From positions 124,001 to 188,000 of the forward strand of contig JACMOC010000072.1 of assembly GCA_014378195.1 (NCBI GenBank): DNA of 64,000 bases, in the 5' to 3' direction. Position 1 is the stretch's first letter, and the number at the start of each line of letters is the position of its first letter. This document shows, piece after piece, positions 33,745-42,927 of the stretch. The position numbers and the translations under genes are program-made. Below the pieces are notes generated by a model that saw only the letters and a program-made list of their open reading frames with translations, did no database searches and had not been told where the DNA came from. Source of the DNA: Oligoflexus sp. GTDB taxonomy: Bacteria > Bdellovibrionota_B > Oligoflexia > Oligoflexales > Oligoflexaceae.

Positions 33745-34274
33745 AAACAACTCCGGGACAACGTTAGGGACCAACAGCAACAAGAGAGATCACAAAGGCA
33801 AGGGAGCAACATCCGTGCCGGCGCGTCAGTATCTACAAAATCAAGGGTTTGCCAGAGGAGGAAGAAAAAAAATTGTCGGAATTTTTGACAGCAAGAGTTC
33901 AATCTTGAACTTAACGGAAAGATTGAGATGAGGGGCTTGCGTTTCTTTTTTGATTCCGCTAAGAAACGTAGCAATTGCCATCTTTATTGAGGACTTAAGG
34001 CTCTTCTTAGACCTTTGTCCCGCGAAAACGAAATTTTTATTAATATCTGCTGAGCAGGTCTTTGTAAACATTCAATATTATCCACAGAGACTGTGAATAA
34101 TCATGCATGTGAGGCGTCAGCGCCCGCCATGGTCAAGCACTCAATAGAGTCGTCCAAAATTTGTACAGCCATGTTGTGCGCCCTCAAAGTCTTTAGTATC
34201 AACAACTCCTTTTAGTTTCTAAAAATTGAACTCCCCTTATAAGACCTGTCAATCCACCCTTTAAGGAACTCACT
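33745..34274. other. AT-rich intergenic stretch of ~530 nt
   Basis: No credible gene. Two short open frames on the minus strand (33729-33974, 33841-34071) lack ribosome sites and typical composition. The only structured element seen is the pair of DnaA-box-like sequences at 34078-34100. Upstream signals for the divergent barrel gene and the MBL gene must lie here. Confidence 0.6.
34078..34100. promoter_or_regulatory. Two head-to-head DnaA-box-like 9-mers
   Basis: TTATCCACA at 34078-34086 is a perfect consensus DnaA box, and TGTGAATAA at 34092-34100 is TTATTCACA on the other strand. Together they also form an imperfect inverted repeat (TTATCCACAG / CTGTGAATAA) with a 3-nt centre. Only two boxes and no dnaA nearby argue against an origin; a regulatory role or a chance hairpin is possible. 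Confidence 0.4.
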
Positions 34275-35159
34275 ATGCTCATTACTAAGCCAGTTATGGT
34301 TTCGAGTCTGGTTGGTAACACCCAGTTGCTGGATGGGGGTGCAATGTTTGGGAATGCTCCTCGCCCCTTATGGGAACGGTGGGTCACACCGGACGAGCTT
34401 GGACGCATCCCACTCGCATGTCGTGCCCTGCTGATTGAAATCGGCGATAAAAAACTTCTCTGTGAGACCGGAATCGGGGCCTATATGGAGCCTTCGCTCG
34501 CAGCGCGTTATGGGGTTGTGGAGCGTGAACATTGCCTGCTCAAAAGCCTCGATGCCCTCGGGTTAAAAGATAGCGACATAGACTTTGTCATCCTTTCGCA
34601 CCTTCATTTCGATCATGCGGGTGGGTTGCTTCGGGCCTATCAGGAAGGAACGCCGCTCGCCCTGCTTTTCCCAAAGGCTCAGTTCGTTGTGGGACAAGAG
34701 GCTTGGACACGAGCCATGCATCCTCATGCCCGTGATAAAGCCTCTTTTATTCCGGGGCTCACCGATCTGCTTATCGCCTCCGGACGCCTCAGAATCCTGA
34801 CGGACGATCATCTCAAAGAATTTCCGCGGGAAGCCTTGAGCTTCCGCATTTCAAACGGTCACACGCCAGGGCAGGTTCACACGGTGATTAATGGAGGCAA
34901 ACAAACGCTTGTATATGCAGGTGATCTGATCCCAGGTAAAGCGTGGGTCCATCTTCCGATCACGATGGGCTACGATCGTTATCCGGAAAAAGTCATCGAC
35001 GAAAAGGAAGAGCTTTACCGCGAAGCCGTTCCAAATCACTGGCTGATTTTTTACACGCATGACGCGCGGATCGCTGCAAGCTATGTGGTTCGTGATCCCA
35101 AGGGCAAATTTGTACCGGAAGGCGAGCTAACGGACTTCAAACATTTTTCATTAAATTGA
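34275..35159 (+). CDS. MBL-fold metallohydrolase
   Basis: 294 aa. The metallo-beta-lactamase signature LSHLHFDHAGG (about 107-117) supplies HxHxDH. Further ligands are in ISNGHTPGQVHT (His), VYAGDLIP (Asp) and LIFYTHDARIA (His). This is the pattern of the AHL-lactonase/methyl parathion hydrolase-like subgroup rather than a true beta-lactamase. There is no signal peptide, so it is cytoplasmic. The substrate is unknown. Start with AAGGA 7 nt upstream. Confidence 0.88.
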   Translation: MLITKPVMVSSLVGNTQLLDGGAMFGNAPRPLWERWVTPDELGRIPLACRALLIEIGDKKLLCETGIGAYMEPSLAARYGVVEREHCLLKSLDALGLKDSDIDFVILSHLHFDHAGGLLRAYQEGTPLALLFPKAQFVVGQEAWTRAMHPHARDKASFIPGLTDLLIASGRLRILTDDHLKEFPREALSFRISNGHTPGQVHTVINGGKQTLVYAGDLIPGKAWVHLPITMGYDRYPEKVIDEKEELYREAVPNHWLIFYTHDARIAASYVVRDPKGKFVPEGELTDFKHFSLN

Positions 35160-35327
35160 GCGATATTTATTTATAGGCAAAGGTCAAACTCCAAACCTCT
35201 GAGATCCTTGCTTTAAAATTTGAGAGTTAGCCTTGGGAAACTATGGAAATAACTCAAGCGATTCCCCAGATCGACCGATACCCCATTACGCAGATATCGC
35301 GTTGATGACTCGGTCTAGGGGATACCT

Positions 35328-36527
35328 ATGGCATTTGTTAAGTCTTACACATCGGTAATAGTTTCTCTCGTCGCACTGGCAGTTGGTTGCAAAAGCAATT
35401 CGTCCACAACCCCGACGACTGGAGTCGCGAAACCGAAAACCACGAATACATCGAATACATCGAATACATCGAATACATCGACGTCGTCATCAAACACCAA
35501 AGGGATATCGTCTATCGCGCCCTCCACTAACAACTCGAGTCCAACTTCAGCGATCGACGGCAAGCAGTCTGGCGTTTATGCGGTTGGAACCTGTATGAAG
35601 TCAGGCACGACAACGCAAAGCGCTTGGCTTAACGGCGTCTGGTCCCCGCTCCCGGGTGCAAGTTCAGCCGCCACACCTATCGGCCTCGATGTTTCGCCAG
35701 ACGGTACCTTTACGGTTGGAACCGCAATTGGATCCTGGAAAAACGGAGTCTGGACCGATCTCGATATGAAAGCGGACATTTCCTATTCGCTCTACGATCA
35801 GGTAAAATCTGGCAATGACGTCTACACGATTGGTAAATCCGGCTTTTATAAAAACAACGTTTTTGTCGACATCACAATGGCGAAACCACCTACCAGCGCA
35901 GCTGTTATCCTCGGCAAAATGTTTGTTGATGGAACCGACGTTCATATGATGGTTCTCAGTGCAGAAACCGATAAAAGCCTGAAGCTTTATACTTTCAAAA
36001 ACATGGCTTTGATAGCGACGGCAGCGCTGCCTGAAGGCACAGACGCTTACAATGGTTTTTACATGGAAAAAGTTGGCAATGATGTGATTCACCACGCACT
36101 CATAATCAAACATGCGACAGGATCCAACCTGAGTACAGTTGCTACTTACATCCGCGAAGGCGTGTCGAGAGACATAATTATCGACACCAACAGTGTTGCG
36201 CACCAGATCCTCGATCTTTATGTATCCGGTAGTTCTATTCAAGCTCTGATGAACATCGGTCGTGTCGAAGACTCAGCGCATGCGGACGTGAAGTTTTGGA
36301 AAGACGGGTCGATTACGCCCCTTGGACTTCCGGAAGGATATTCGGTATCAATGTCGGCAAAAACATTTTTACTCAAAAAGTTCGGTTCTGATTTCTACTT
36401 TACGCTGACCGCATATAATAGTGATAACGTTCAGATCTCGGGCTACGTCAAAGGCTCGGTATTTGTTCCTCTTAAATGTGTTGATGGCGGTAAAGCCTCG
36501 GTCATCAACCTGACTGTCAAAAATTAA
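35328..36527 (+). CDS. Lipoprotein with NTS repeat linker and propeller-like domain, paralogue A
   Basis: 399 aa. Signal peptide ends in a lipobox, ALAVGC (Cys21). A low-complexity Ser/Thr/Asn linker (about 25-80) includes four NTS units encoded by a perfect 9-nt tandem repeat. The body (about 83-395) has repeats such as YAVGTCMKSGTTTQSAWLNG, FTVGTAIGSWKNGVW and VYTIGKSGFYKNNVF, suggestive of a beta-propeller. It is clearly paralogous to the next gene (shared AGTC/VGTC...W..GVW...GT..G.WKN.VWT..D). Function unknown; probably surface- or periplasm-facing. Confidence 0.78.
   Translation: MAFVKSYTSVIVSLVALAVGCKSNSSTTPTTGVAKPKTTNTSNTSNTSNTSTSSSNTKGISSIAPSTNNSSPTSAIDGKQSGVYAVGTCMKSGTTTQSAWLNGVWSPLPGASSAATPIGLDVSPDGTFTVGTAIGSWKNGVWTDLDMKADISYSLYDQVKSGNDVYTIGKSGFYKNNVFVDITMAKPPTSAAVILGKMFVDGTDVHMMVLSAETDKSLKLYTFKNMALIATAALPEGTDAYNGFYMEKVGNDVIHHALIIKHATGSNLSTVATYIREGVSRDIIIDTNSVAHQILDLYVSGSSIQALMNIGRVEDSAHADVKFWKDGSITPLGLPEGYSVSMSAKTFLLKKFGSDFYFTLTAYNSDNVQISGYVKGSVFVPLKCVDGGKASVINLTVKN
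35443..35478 (+). repeat. Perfect 9-nt tandem repeat, four units
   Basis: CGAATACAT is repeated four times in the lipoprotein gene and encodes the repeated tripeptide Asn-Thr-Ser. Because the unit is a multiple of three, copy-number changes would lengthen or shorten the linker without shifting the frame. Confidence 0.95.
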
Positions 36528-36552
36528 TTCCTTTTCCACTCATATAAACCCT

Positions 36553-36578
36553 TGAATCCGTTTGCTTAAACGGATTCA
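36553..36578. repeat. Perfect 11-bp inverted repeat between the two lipoprotein paralogues
   Basis: TGAATCCGTTT (36553-36563) and AAACGGATTCA (36568-36578) with a GCTT loop. It lies 26 nt after the stop of paralogue A and 83 nt before the start of paralogue B. There is no T-run, so it is a poor intrinsic terminator; an RNA hairpin that stabilises or separates the transcripts is possible. Confidence 0.6.
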
Positions 36579-36660
36579 GATGCCAGTTGTTAAGATGCTT
36601 AACCCGTTGGCCGATAAGAAATCTAGTCCCTTAGTATCACGATGGATTAGGATAAAGCTG

Positions 36661-37953
36661 ATGCGATCAATGAAACCAAAACGCACGTTGAAAAATGCTT
36701 CATTGGTACTAATCACATCCCTAACTCTTACGTTTACCTCGTGCGGCCAACCCGTAACCAACTCATCCTCCATCAAAGACCTTATACATGCGAATCAACA
36801 GGCGAAAGTAGAGGCCGCGGCAGCTGCTGCTCGTAAGGGAAGCGGAAATGCGACTGGAGCTCTTGCTCCGGCACCTGTCACCGCTACACCTCCGGTAGCT
36901 GTAGGACCTGTTCCAACACCAGCTACAGGTCCAATGGCTACAGGCGCAGGGCCTGTAACAGCACCTGTTCCATCTAAAGCACCCAGCGTTCACGCTTTGG
37001 TAGCAGGAACGTGTCTCATCTCGGGTGTGAACACGCCAGGCTTTTGGGACAATAGATCGTGGACTGCCCTTAAAGGGGCGCCTGCCGAGGCCGTTGTCGT
37101 GGGTGTGTCCGTATCGGGATCAGAGGTCTCGATCGGCACAACCTTAGGATATTGGAAAAATGAGGTATGGACGGCGTTTGATTTGAAGGCGCCCCCGAAG
37201 ACCTTCTTATGGGGTCAGCAATTTGCAGGCAAAGACCTCATAACCTGGGGCAGCTTAGGATTTTCTGTAAATAGCGTCTATACTGAATTCAAGAAATTAC
37301 TCCCTGTGACGGGATCTGACGGACGCCCCCTCCCGATACTTCCCAATTTGCTCGACGCTTTTGTCGATGGCACCGACTATCACTTTATTGTGAGCAATGG
37401 ATTCCGCGTTTTTTATCTTAAAAACGGTCAGCTCACCAAAACGATCGAACTTCCAAAAAGTCTCGACCTTCGACCCCTCGCTTATATCGAGAAAACGGAG
37501 AGCGGTATCGTCCATCACTTTTTGGCTCTTAAGGTGAATGATCTCACTTTGGCTAGCAAATCGGTCTATTACCTTCGCGAAAGCGTTCCTAGTACTATCG
37601 ATGTCGACACCGAAGAAGCTAATTTTGAGATCGCAGGATTTCGTATCGTGAATGGAAAACTCAACGCCGTCGGAAAAAGAAACCGCGACCCCAAGCTGGC
37701 GAAGACCGCAAACGAACAGTTGGTTTGGAAGGACGGCGTCAGCTCAAAAATCAATTTTAAGAATGAATTTGTGCCCTTAGCTACGGGCGGCTCCTACCAA
37801 TCATTTGATGGTTCGATGTATTATTTTGCGCTTGGCAATCACTCTACGGGCGCGGCAGGCGGGGGCGTGGGCATAAACGCAGAGTTCTCCGAAGTCACCT
37901 GTCCGAAAGGCGGCGATGCAACGCTCGCGGGTCTTGCCATCCTGGAACACTGA
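36661..37953 (+). CDS. Lipoprotein with Pro/Ala linker and propeller-like domain, paralogue B
   Basis: 430 aa from 36661, where AGGA precedes the ATG; this start gives a signal peptide ending in LTFTSC (lipobox, Cys near residue 28). A coiled or Ala-rich stretch and a Pro/Thr/Ala linker (about 45-110) lead to a body homologous to the preceding gene (LVAGTCLISGVNTPGFWDN, VSIGTTLGYWKNEVWTAFD, HHFLALKVND). The different linkers with conserved bodies fit tandem duplication. Function unknown. Confidence 0.78.
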   Translation: MRSMKPKRTLKNASLVLITSLTLTFTSCGQPVTNSSSIKDLIHANQQAKVEAAAAAARKGSGNATGALAPAPVTATPPVAVGPVPTPATGPMATGAGPVTAPVPSKAPSVHALVAGTCLISGVNTPGFWDNRSWTALKGAPAEAVVVGVSVSGSEVSIGTTLGYWKNEVWTAFDLKAPPKTFLWGQQFAGKDLITWGSLGFSVNSVYTEFKKLLPVTGSDGRPLPILPNLLDAFVDGTDYHFIVSNGFRVFYLKNGQLTKTIELPKSLDLRPLAYIEKTESGIVHHFLALKVNDLTLASKSVYYLRESVPSTIDVDTEEANFEIAGFRIVNGKLNAVGKRNRDPKLAKTANEQLVWKDGVSSKINFKNEFVPLATGGSYQSFDGSMYYFALGNHSTGAAGGGVGINAEFSEVTCPKGGDATLAGLAILEH

Positions 37954-37979
37954 AAATTGAGGCCTCGCCTTCCTGAACC

Positions 37980-38007
37980 CTAAAAAATCTGCGACAATAT
38001 TTTTTAG
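37980..38007. promoter_or_regulatory. Inverted repeat upstream of the HipB-like regulator
   Basis: CTAAAAAA (37980-37987) and TTTTTTAG (38000-38007) lie 12 nt apart, 20 nt centre to centre, two helical turns. They end 23 nt before the regulator's ATG, as expected for an autoregulatory operator. It could instead be a hairpin ending the lipoprotein transcript. Confidence 0.35.
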
Positions 38008-38030
38008 CGCCTAAAGCTAAGAGGTATCCT

Positions 38031-38315
38031 ATGGAAGTCGGTGACTTTGTCCGTGGTGAGCGTAAACGTCAGGGTTTAACGCAGCAACAGCTGGCTACGA
38101 AGTCCGGCGTAGGGCTCAATTTCGTTTATCAGCTCGAAAAGAACAAGCCCAGCGTGCAACTTGATTCGTTGAACCAAGTGCTCAGGGCCCTAGGTTATTC
38201 GGTCAGTGTTAAGAGAGATTTTCGCCCTTGGGACGCGCCTGAAGTAAGCGTGGCGCCGGCTCCTCGAGAGATCCCACGAACACGGCCTCGAATGCCGGAA
38301 AGTCAGGAGCTTTGA
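38031..38315 (+). CDS. HipB-like XRE-family transcriptional regulator, orphan
   Basis: 94 aa. An HTH of the XRE/Cro type fills residues ~5-60: VRGERKRQGLTQQQLATKSG, then VGLNFVYQLEKNKPSVQLDSL and LNQVLRALGYSVSV, as in HipB antitoxins. A Pro/Arg-rich tail (about 65-94) follows. No HipA kinase is adjacent: the next gene is an unrelated glycosyltransferase on the other strand, 11 nt away. Start with GAGGT upstream. Confidence 0.85.
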   Translation: MEVGDFVRGERKRQGLTQQQLATKSGVGLNFVYQLEKNKPSVQLDSLNQVLRALGYSVSVKRDFRPWDAPEVSVAPAPREIPRTRPRMPESQEL

Positions 38316-38326
38316 CGTTCCCTCGC

Positions 38327-40348
38327 TCATAAGCGAGGTGATCGAGTTTTGCTCTGGCTGATTCTGTCCAGTGATTCACACCCTCTTGGACGATCTGGAA
38401 ATTGGAACGCATGCATATCGGTCTCATAGGTTTTCATAAAATCGGCTTCCCGACTGAGCGTGCTTAATCCCTCTGCTACATTTTGCATTCTCTTTTTGAT
38501 TTCCGGGCTCAAACGCGCCTGACAATAGCTGTCCGCAAAGTTCCGCGTCGGGCTCGGCAGTATGCTTGCCAAAAACAGTGATTCTGCAATCGTCATCTCT
38601 TGCGTTGGTTTATTAAAATAAAGCGATGCTGCTTTGCCGATGCCATAGGTCTGTGGAGCGAATTCAACGGCGTTTGCATAGAGCTCGAGGATTTCGGCTT
38701 TGGTCAGGTTTTGCTCCAAAACCCATGCGAGTGCGATTTCCTGAATCTTTCGGCTGATCACGCGATCCCGATCGAGATAGAGATTTTTCGCCAGCTGCAT
38801 CGTGATCGTCGATCCGCCGAACACCACATGCCCTGCTTTTAAGTTGGCCTCCAAGGCTGCGATGAGGCTTGGGATCAGGATTCCATCATGGCGCCAAAAC
38901 TTGGCGTCTTCCGCTGCCACAAGACCCTTGAAAAAATCATCGGGAATAAGTCGACGCGAAATTGCACGTCCACTCTTGATAGCAAGCATCGATGGATTAT
39001 GTTGCAAAAACTCCGGTAAAGGACTTGGTCCACCAAAGAGCCAGTTGCGCGTGAGGTATGCGGGTGACGCTATGATTTTGCAGTTAAAATGATTGAGTTT
39101 TGGGGTGAAATTGACGATATCCTGGCGGCTTAGAAGTCTAAGAGTGCCGTCTATAGCAAAGTGCCCATCAAGCTCTAGCCCCGAAAGCGCGGGGAGTAGG
39201 TTCTGCGGAACAGAATCGAGGACGCTTTGACAACTGCCGTTTTGCAGGTGAAATTTGATTTCGAAGGGATCGACGGCAATCGGACTTTGAAGATTCTTTT
39301 TAAACCCGGAAAAGCTTAGGAAAAGAGGTTCGGTCTTAGTGCGGCCAATCAGTGAGAGGGCGCCTTGATCGACAGCCAGCGAACCAGACTCCGGAACAAA
39401 AACACCGCGTGAGTGAAAGCTAAACGGCCACGGACCGAGAGAATTTTTCCCGAGACTTTGGTGCTGAAGGTAGAGGTTGTTTGATGCAATCTTGATGTCA
39501 TATTCGATTTTATCGCGACTCATGATGCCGTCGACCTTAAGCCTGACGAGGAGCTGCACGTCGTTGGGATTGCCGAGCACCGCAAGGTTTTGAGTCCACG
39601 CACTCGGCACTCCTATGCGTTTATGACGAACATCCAGCCGATCAAAATCATGGCTGATTTGGCCTTTGAGTTGCCAAGGGTCGCCATTCGGATCCCGCGC
39701 CTGGAGCAAAAACGGATACGACTCCCTTTGCTTTTGCATAAGGATCTGTCCGCTCATCTGCGAAAGCAACGTGGATTGCTTGAACTGAAGGTTTTCAGTA
39801 GCGATCTGCGCAGTCCGATCACGGGCATTGAGCTTCAGGCTCAAAGATGGGATGGCAACGAGAAGTTCCCGTTTACTATCAAAAATCTGTATATCGGCCC
39901 GATCCAAAAACACCGATACGCCCGCTGTAAAATAGCGGTCAAGGAGTTCATTGACGCTGGGTTTTGCCTCGTTGCCTGTAAGCGTCCGCGCATTGTCGTC
40001 CGTTTCTGTTTTCGAAGCATTACGCACCATGAGGATGTGGGCGCGCTCAAAGGTCACGAGTTTGGGTTTGACGAATGGACTCGTCGTTGTAAGTCCGAAA
40101 TGGACCGACACATCCGAACGAAATTCGTCTTCGCCTCGATGTACCTCAAGGTTAACGATGCGAATTCCATTCCAAAGAAGTTTGACCTCTTTGAACTCAA
40201 CCGCTACCGAGGTGTGGCGAAACCAATCCCGAAGTTTGACCTGAGCTTTGGCTAAAAGCATCGGCGCAAGGACGAGATTGAAAGCAAGAGTGCTGAGGAG
40301 CGCGAAGGCACCTGTAGCGGCGATAATTTTCTGAAACTTTTGCTGCAT
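38327..40348 (-). CDS. GT51 peptidoglycan glycosyltransferase with large N-terminal AsmA-like region
   Basis: About 673 aa. A membrane anchor (about 8-30) is followed by a ~400-residue periplasmic region rich in beta strands of AsmA-like appearance, then a C-terminal GT51 transglycosylase (about 480-640). Motifs: GLVAAEDAKFWRHDGI (catalytic Glu), FGGSTITMQLAKNLYL, RKIQEIALAWVLEQ and EILELYANAVEF. There is no transpeptidase domain, so it polymerises lipid II like MtgA but with an unusual N-terminal extension. The start is uncertain: ATG 40375 or 40348, neither with a strong ribosome site. Downstream of leuS by about 80 nt. Confidence 0.82.
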   Translation of the reverse strand: MQQKFQKIIAATGAFALLSTLAFNLVLAPMLLAKAQVKLRDWFRHTSVAVEFKEVKLLWNGIRIVNLEVHRGEDEFRSDVSVHFGLTTTSPFVKPKLVTFERAHILMVRNASKTETDDNARTLTGNEAKPSVNELLDRYFTAGVSVFLDRADIQIFDSKRELLVAIPSLSLKLNARDRTAQIATENLQFKQSTLLSQMSGQILMQKQRESYPFLLQARDPNGDPWQLKGQISHDFDRLDVRHKRIGVPSAWTQNLAVLGNPNDVQLLVRLKVDGIMSRDKIEYDIKIASNNLYLQHQSLGKNSLGPWPFSFHSRGVFVPESGSLAVDQGALSLIGRTKTEPLFLSFSGFKKNLQSPIAVDPFEIKFHLQNGSCQSVLDSVPQNLLPALSGLELDGHFAIDGTLRLLSRQDIVNFTPKLNHFNCKIIASPAYLTRNWLFGGPSPLPEFLQHNPSMLAIKSGRAISRRLIPDDFFKGLVAAEDAKFWRHDGILIPSLIAALEANLKAGHVVFGGSTITMQLAKNLYLDRDRVISRKIQEIALAWVLEQNLTKAEILELYANAVEFAPQTYGIGKAASLYFNKPTQEMTIAESLFLASILPSPTRNFADSYCQARLSPEIKKRMQNVAEGLSTLSREADFMKTYETDMHAFQFPDRPRGCESLDRISQSKTRSPRL

Positions 40349-40402
40349 GTCTGACTCAGATGATATTTCTATCATTATAGCAGCTGAAGGGGCGGGAGAG
40401 GA

Positions 40403-40425
40403 GGGGGAGGCAAGAGCTCTCCCCC
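40403..40425 (-). repeat. GC-rich hairpin between leuS and the glycosyltransferase gene
   Basis: GGGGGAG (40403-40409) pairs with CTCCCCC (40419-40425) with a 9-nt loop. No T-run follows on the minus strand. It may reduce read-through from leuS into the downstream gene. Confidence 0.45.
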
Positions 40426-40430
40426 TAGGC

Positions 40431-42857
40431 TTATTTTACAACGAAGTTCACAATTTTTCCGGGAACGTAAATCTCTTTGATGGGCTCTTTGCCTTCGAAA
40501 TGTTTCGACACATTTTCCAAGGCCTTAGCAGCTGCGATAACAGCATTTTTGTCGAGATCCTTGGAAAGATCCAAGGTCGCCCTTAATTTGCCGTTAACCT
40601 GAATCGATATCGTTACCGTATCATCGATCGTTTTTGCGGGATCAAAACTTGGCCATGGGGCGTAGGCAAGAGTTTCCTTGTGACCGTAACGGGACCAGAT
40701 TTCTTCGGCCATGTGGGGGGCATAGGGACTCACGAGCAAGATGATAGCTTCAGCGGCCTCACGGCCCAGACCCGGTTCTTTATAGGCAGCGTTCGTCAAT
40801 TCCATCATTGTGGAAATTGCCGTGTTGAAGCGCATATGCTCGGTATCTTCCGTGACCTTTTTGATTGTCTTATGAAGCGTTTTGTCAAACCCTTCTGAGA
40901 CCTTGCCCGTCGCGTGCGTAGGTTTGCCTTCGGCGTCCAGTAGGAGTCTCCAGACCCGGCCGAGAAAACGATGAACACCAACGATACCGTCTGATTTCCA
41001 AGGTTTAACGGCTTCAAGCGGGCCCATGAACATCTCGTAAAGGCGGAGGGAATCCGCGCCCCACTGATTGATCACCTCGTCGGGATTGACAACGTTACCC
41101 CGTGATTTCGACATTTTTTCGCCGTTTTCGCCTAGGATCATGCCTTGATTCACGAGCTTTTTAAAAGGCTCATTGGTCGAAACCAGGCCGCAGTCAAACA
41201 GCACTTTGTGCCAGAAACGTGCATATAGAAGATGAAGAACAGCATGCTCAACGCCACCAACATAGAGGTCGACAGGCATCCAGTATTTTTCTTTGTCTTT
41301 AGCCCAGGCTTCATGGTTGTTGAGGGGATCGATGAAACGCAGATAGTACCAGCACGATCCAGCCCACTGCGGCATCGTATTGGTCTCTCGTTTATAGTCC
41401 TTTCCATCCCGCTTGTAATCGAGCCATGCGCCGGCTTTTGCGAGCGGAGAATGGCCGTCTTTTTCGGGTTTGAAGTCTTCAAGTTCTGGCAGGATCAGAG
41501 GCAATTCGGATTCTTTGATTGCGACTTCATTCCCGTCTTTATCGAGCGCGATGGGAATCGGCTCGCCCCAATAGCGCTGACGAGAGAATAACCAATCGCG
41601 AAGTTTGTAGGTGATGGTCTTTTTGCCGAGGTTTTTTTCTTCGAGCCAGGCCGCCATCTTTTGAATTGCGTCTTCTTTTTTCAGGCCGTTCAAAAAGCCT
41701 GAATTAACAAGCACACCGTCTCCAGTGTGGGCCGCTTTTGAGATATCAGCCTCTTCGCCACCTTCAAGTACACGTACGATTAGGAGCTTGAAGAGAGTGG
41801 CAAACTCGTGGTCACGTTCGTCATGACCCGGAACAGCCATGATCGCGCCGTGGCCGTAGGAAATCAGAACATAATCCGCAATCCAGATCGGTATCTCTTT
41901 GCCCGTCGTTGGATTCACTGCATAGGCGCCGGTAAAAACGCCGGTTTTTTCGGTGTTTGTAATGCGTTCACGGTCTGCTTTGTAGAGAGCATCTTCTTGA
42001 TATTTCTTAACGGCTCCTGCCTGAGCGTCGGTCGTGATGGTCGCAACCAAAGGATGTTCAGGTGCAAGGACAAGAAAGGTCGCTCCAAAGAGAGTGTCGG
42101 GACGTGTTGTGAAAACACGCACCGATTCCTGGTGACCTTTCACTGCGAAATCGACTTCCGCGCCCGTGCTTTTGCCGATCCAGTTTCTTTGCATCTCTTT
42201 GATCGACTCAGGCCAATCCAGGCCTTCGAGATCATCCAGGAGGCGGTCCGCGTAGGCCGTGATTTTCAGAATCCACTGACGCATAGGCTTTTTGATGACT
42301 GGGAAATCACCAACCTCAGACTTTCCATCGATCACTTCTTCGTTTGCCAGGACCGTTCCTAGCTCTTCGCACCAGTTCACCGATTGCTCGGCCTGGTAAG
42401 CAAGGCCTTTTTCATAGAGCTTGAGAAAGATCCACTGCGTCCAGCGATAATAGCTCTGGTCCGTAGTATTGATCTCGCGATCCCAATCGTAGGACAGGCC
42501 TATCGATTGAATCTGACGACGAAAATTGTTGATGTTGCTCGCCGTCGTATCGCGCGGGTGAGTCCCGGTTTTGACAGCATGTTGCTCGGCCGGTAACCCG
42601 AAGGCGTCCCAACCCATAGGGTGAAGAACGTTGAAGCCCTTCATACGTTTATAACGCGAAACGATATCGGTGGCGGTGTAGCCTTCCGGATGACCGACAT
42701 GAAGGCCGGCGCCTGAAGGATAAGGGAACATATCGAGGACATAATATTTGGGTTTGTTTGTGGTATCAGGCGTTTTAAAGGTCTTTTTGGCGAGCCAAAA
42801 GTCCTGCCATTTTTTCTCGATGAGTTTGTGGTCGTAGTCGACTTGCGCCTGATCCAT
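40431..42857 (-). CDS. leuS: Leucyl-tRNA synthetase
   Basis: 808 aa, class I. The HIGH-type motif is [16 protein letters not shown] near residues 44-59, and KMSKS appears as [10 protein letters not shown] near 578. The CP1 editing region ([23 protein letters not shown]) and the C-terminal anticodon-binding domain ([14 protein letters not shown]) are intact. It charges tRNA-Leu. The ATG is preceded by a short leader with GGAG about 8 nt upstream. MlaE lies 70 nt upstream on the same strand. Confidence 0.97.
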   Translation of the reverse strand: MDQAQVDYDHKLIEKKWQDFWLAKKTFKTPDTTNKPKYYVLDMFPYPSGAGLHVGHPEGYTATDIVSRYKRMKGFNVLHPMGWDAFGLPAEQHAVKTGTHPRDTTASNINNFRRQIQSIGLSYDWDREINTTDQSYYRWTQWIFLKLYEKGLAYQAEQSVNWCEELGTVLANEEVIDGKSEVGDFPVIKKPMRQWILKITAYADRLLDDLEGLDWPESIKEMQRNWIGKSTGAEVDFAVKGHQESVRVFTTRPDTLFGATFLVLAPEHPLVATITTDAQAGAVKKYQEDALYKADRERITNTEKTGVFTGAYAVNPTTGKEIPIWIADYVLISYGHGAIMAVPGHDERDHEFATLFKLLIVRVLEGGEEADISKAAHTGDGVLVNSGFLNGLKKEDAIQKMAAWLEEKNLGKKTITYKLRDWLFSRQRYWGEPIPIALDKDGNEVAIKESELPLILPELEDFKPEKDGHSPLAKAGAWLDYKRDGKDYKRETNTMPQWAGSCWYYLRFIDPLNNHEAWAKDKEKYWMPVDLYVGGVEHAVLHLLYARFWHKVLFDCGLVSTNEPFKKLVNQGMILGENGEKMSKSRGNVVNPDEVINQWGADSLRLYEMFMGPLEAVKPWKSDGIVGVHRFLGRVWRLLLDAEGKPTHATGKVSEGFDKTLHKTIKKVTEDTEHMRFNTAISTMMELTNAAYKEPGLGREAAEAIILLVSPYAPHMAEEIWSRYGHKETLAYAPWPSFDPAKTIDDTVTISIQVNGKLRATLDLSKDLDKNAVIAAAKALENVSKHFEGKEPIKEIYVPGKIVNFVVK

Positions 42858-42927
42858 GGTCTGGTCTCCATTCCCGCGTTAGGACGCAGACCATAACACA
42901 AATAAGACAAGCCTCTCAACACACTCG

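Noticed and set aside
34078..34100. Chromosome origin
   Set aside because: Only two DnaA boxes, no DnaA gene, no unwinding element or iterons nearby.
35443..35478. CRISPR or iteron array
   Set aside because: The units are directly adjacent 9-mers inside a coding frame, with no spacers.
35664..36242. 192-codon minus-strand frame
   Set aside because: Opposite the lipoprotein paralogue A body, which shares motifs with paralogue B on the plus strand.
41808..42362. 184-codon plus-strand frame
   Set aside because: Antisense to leuS.
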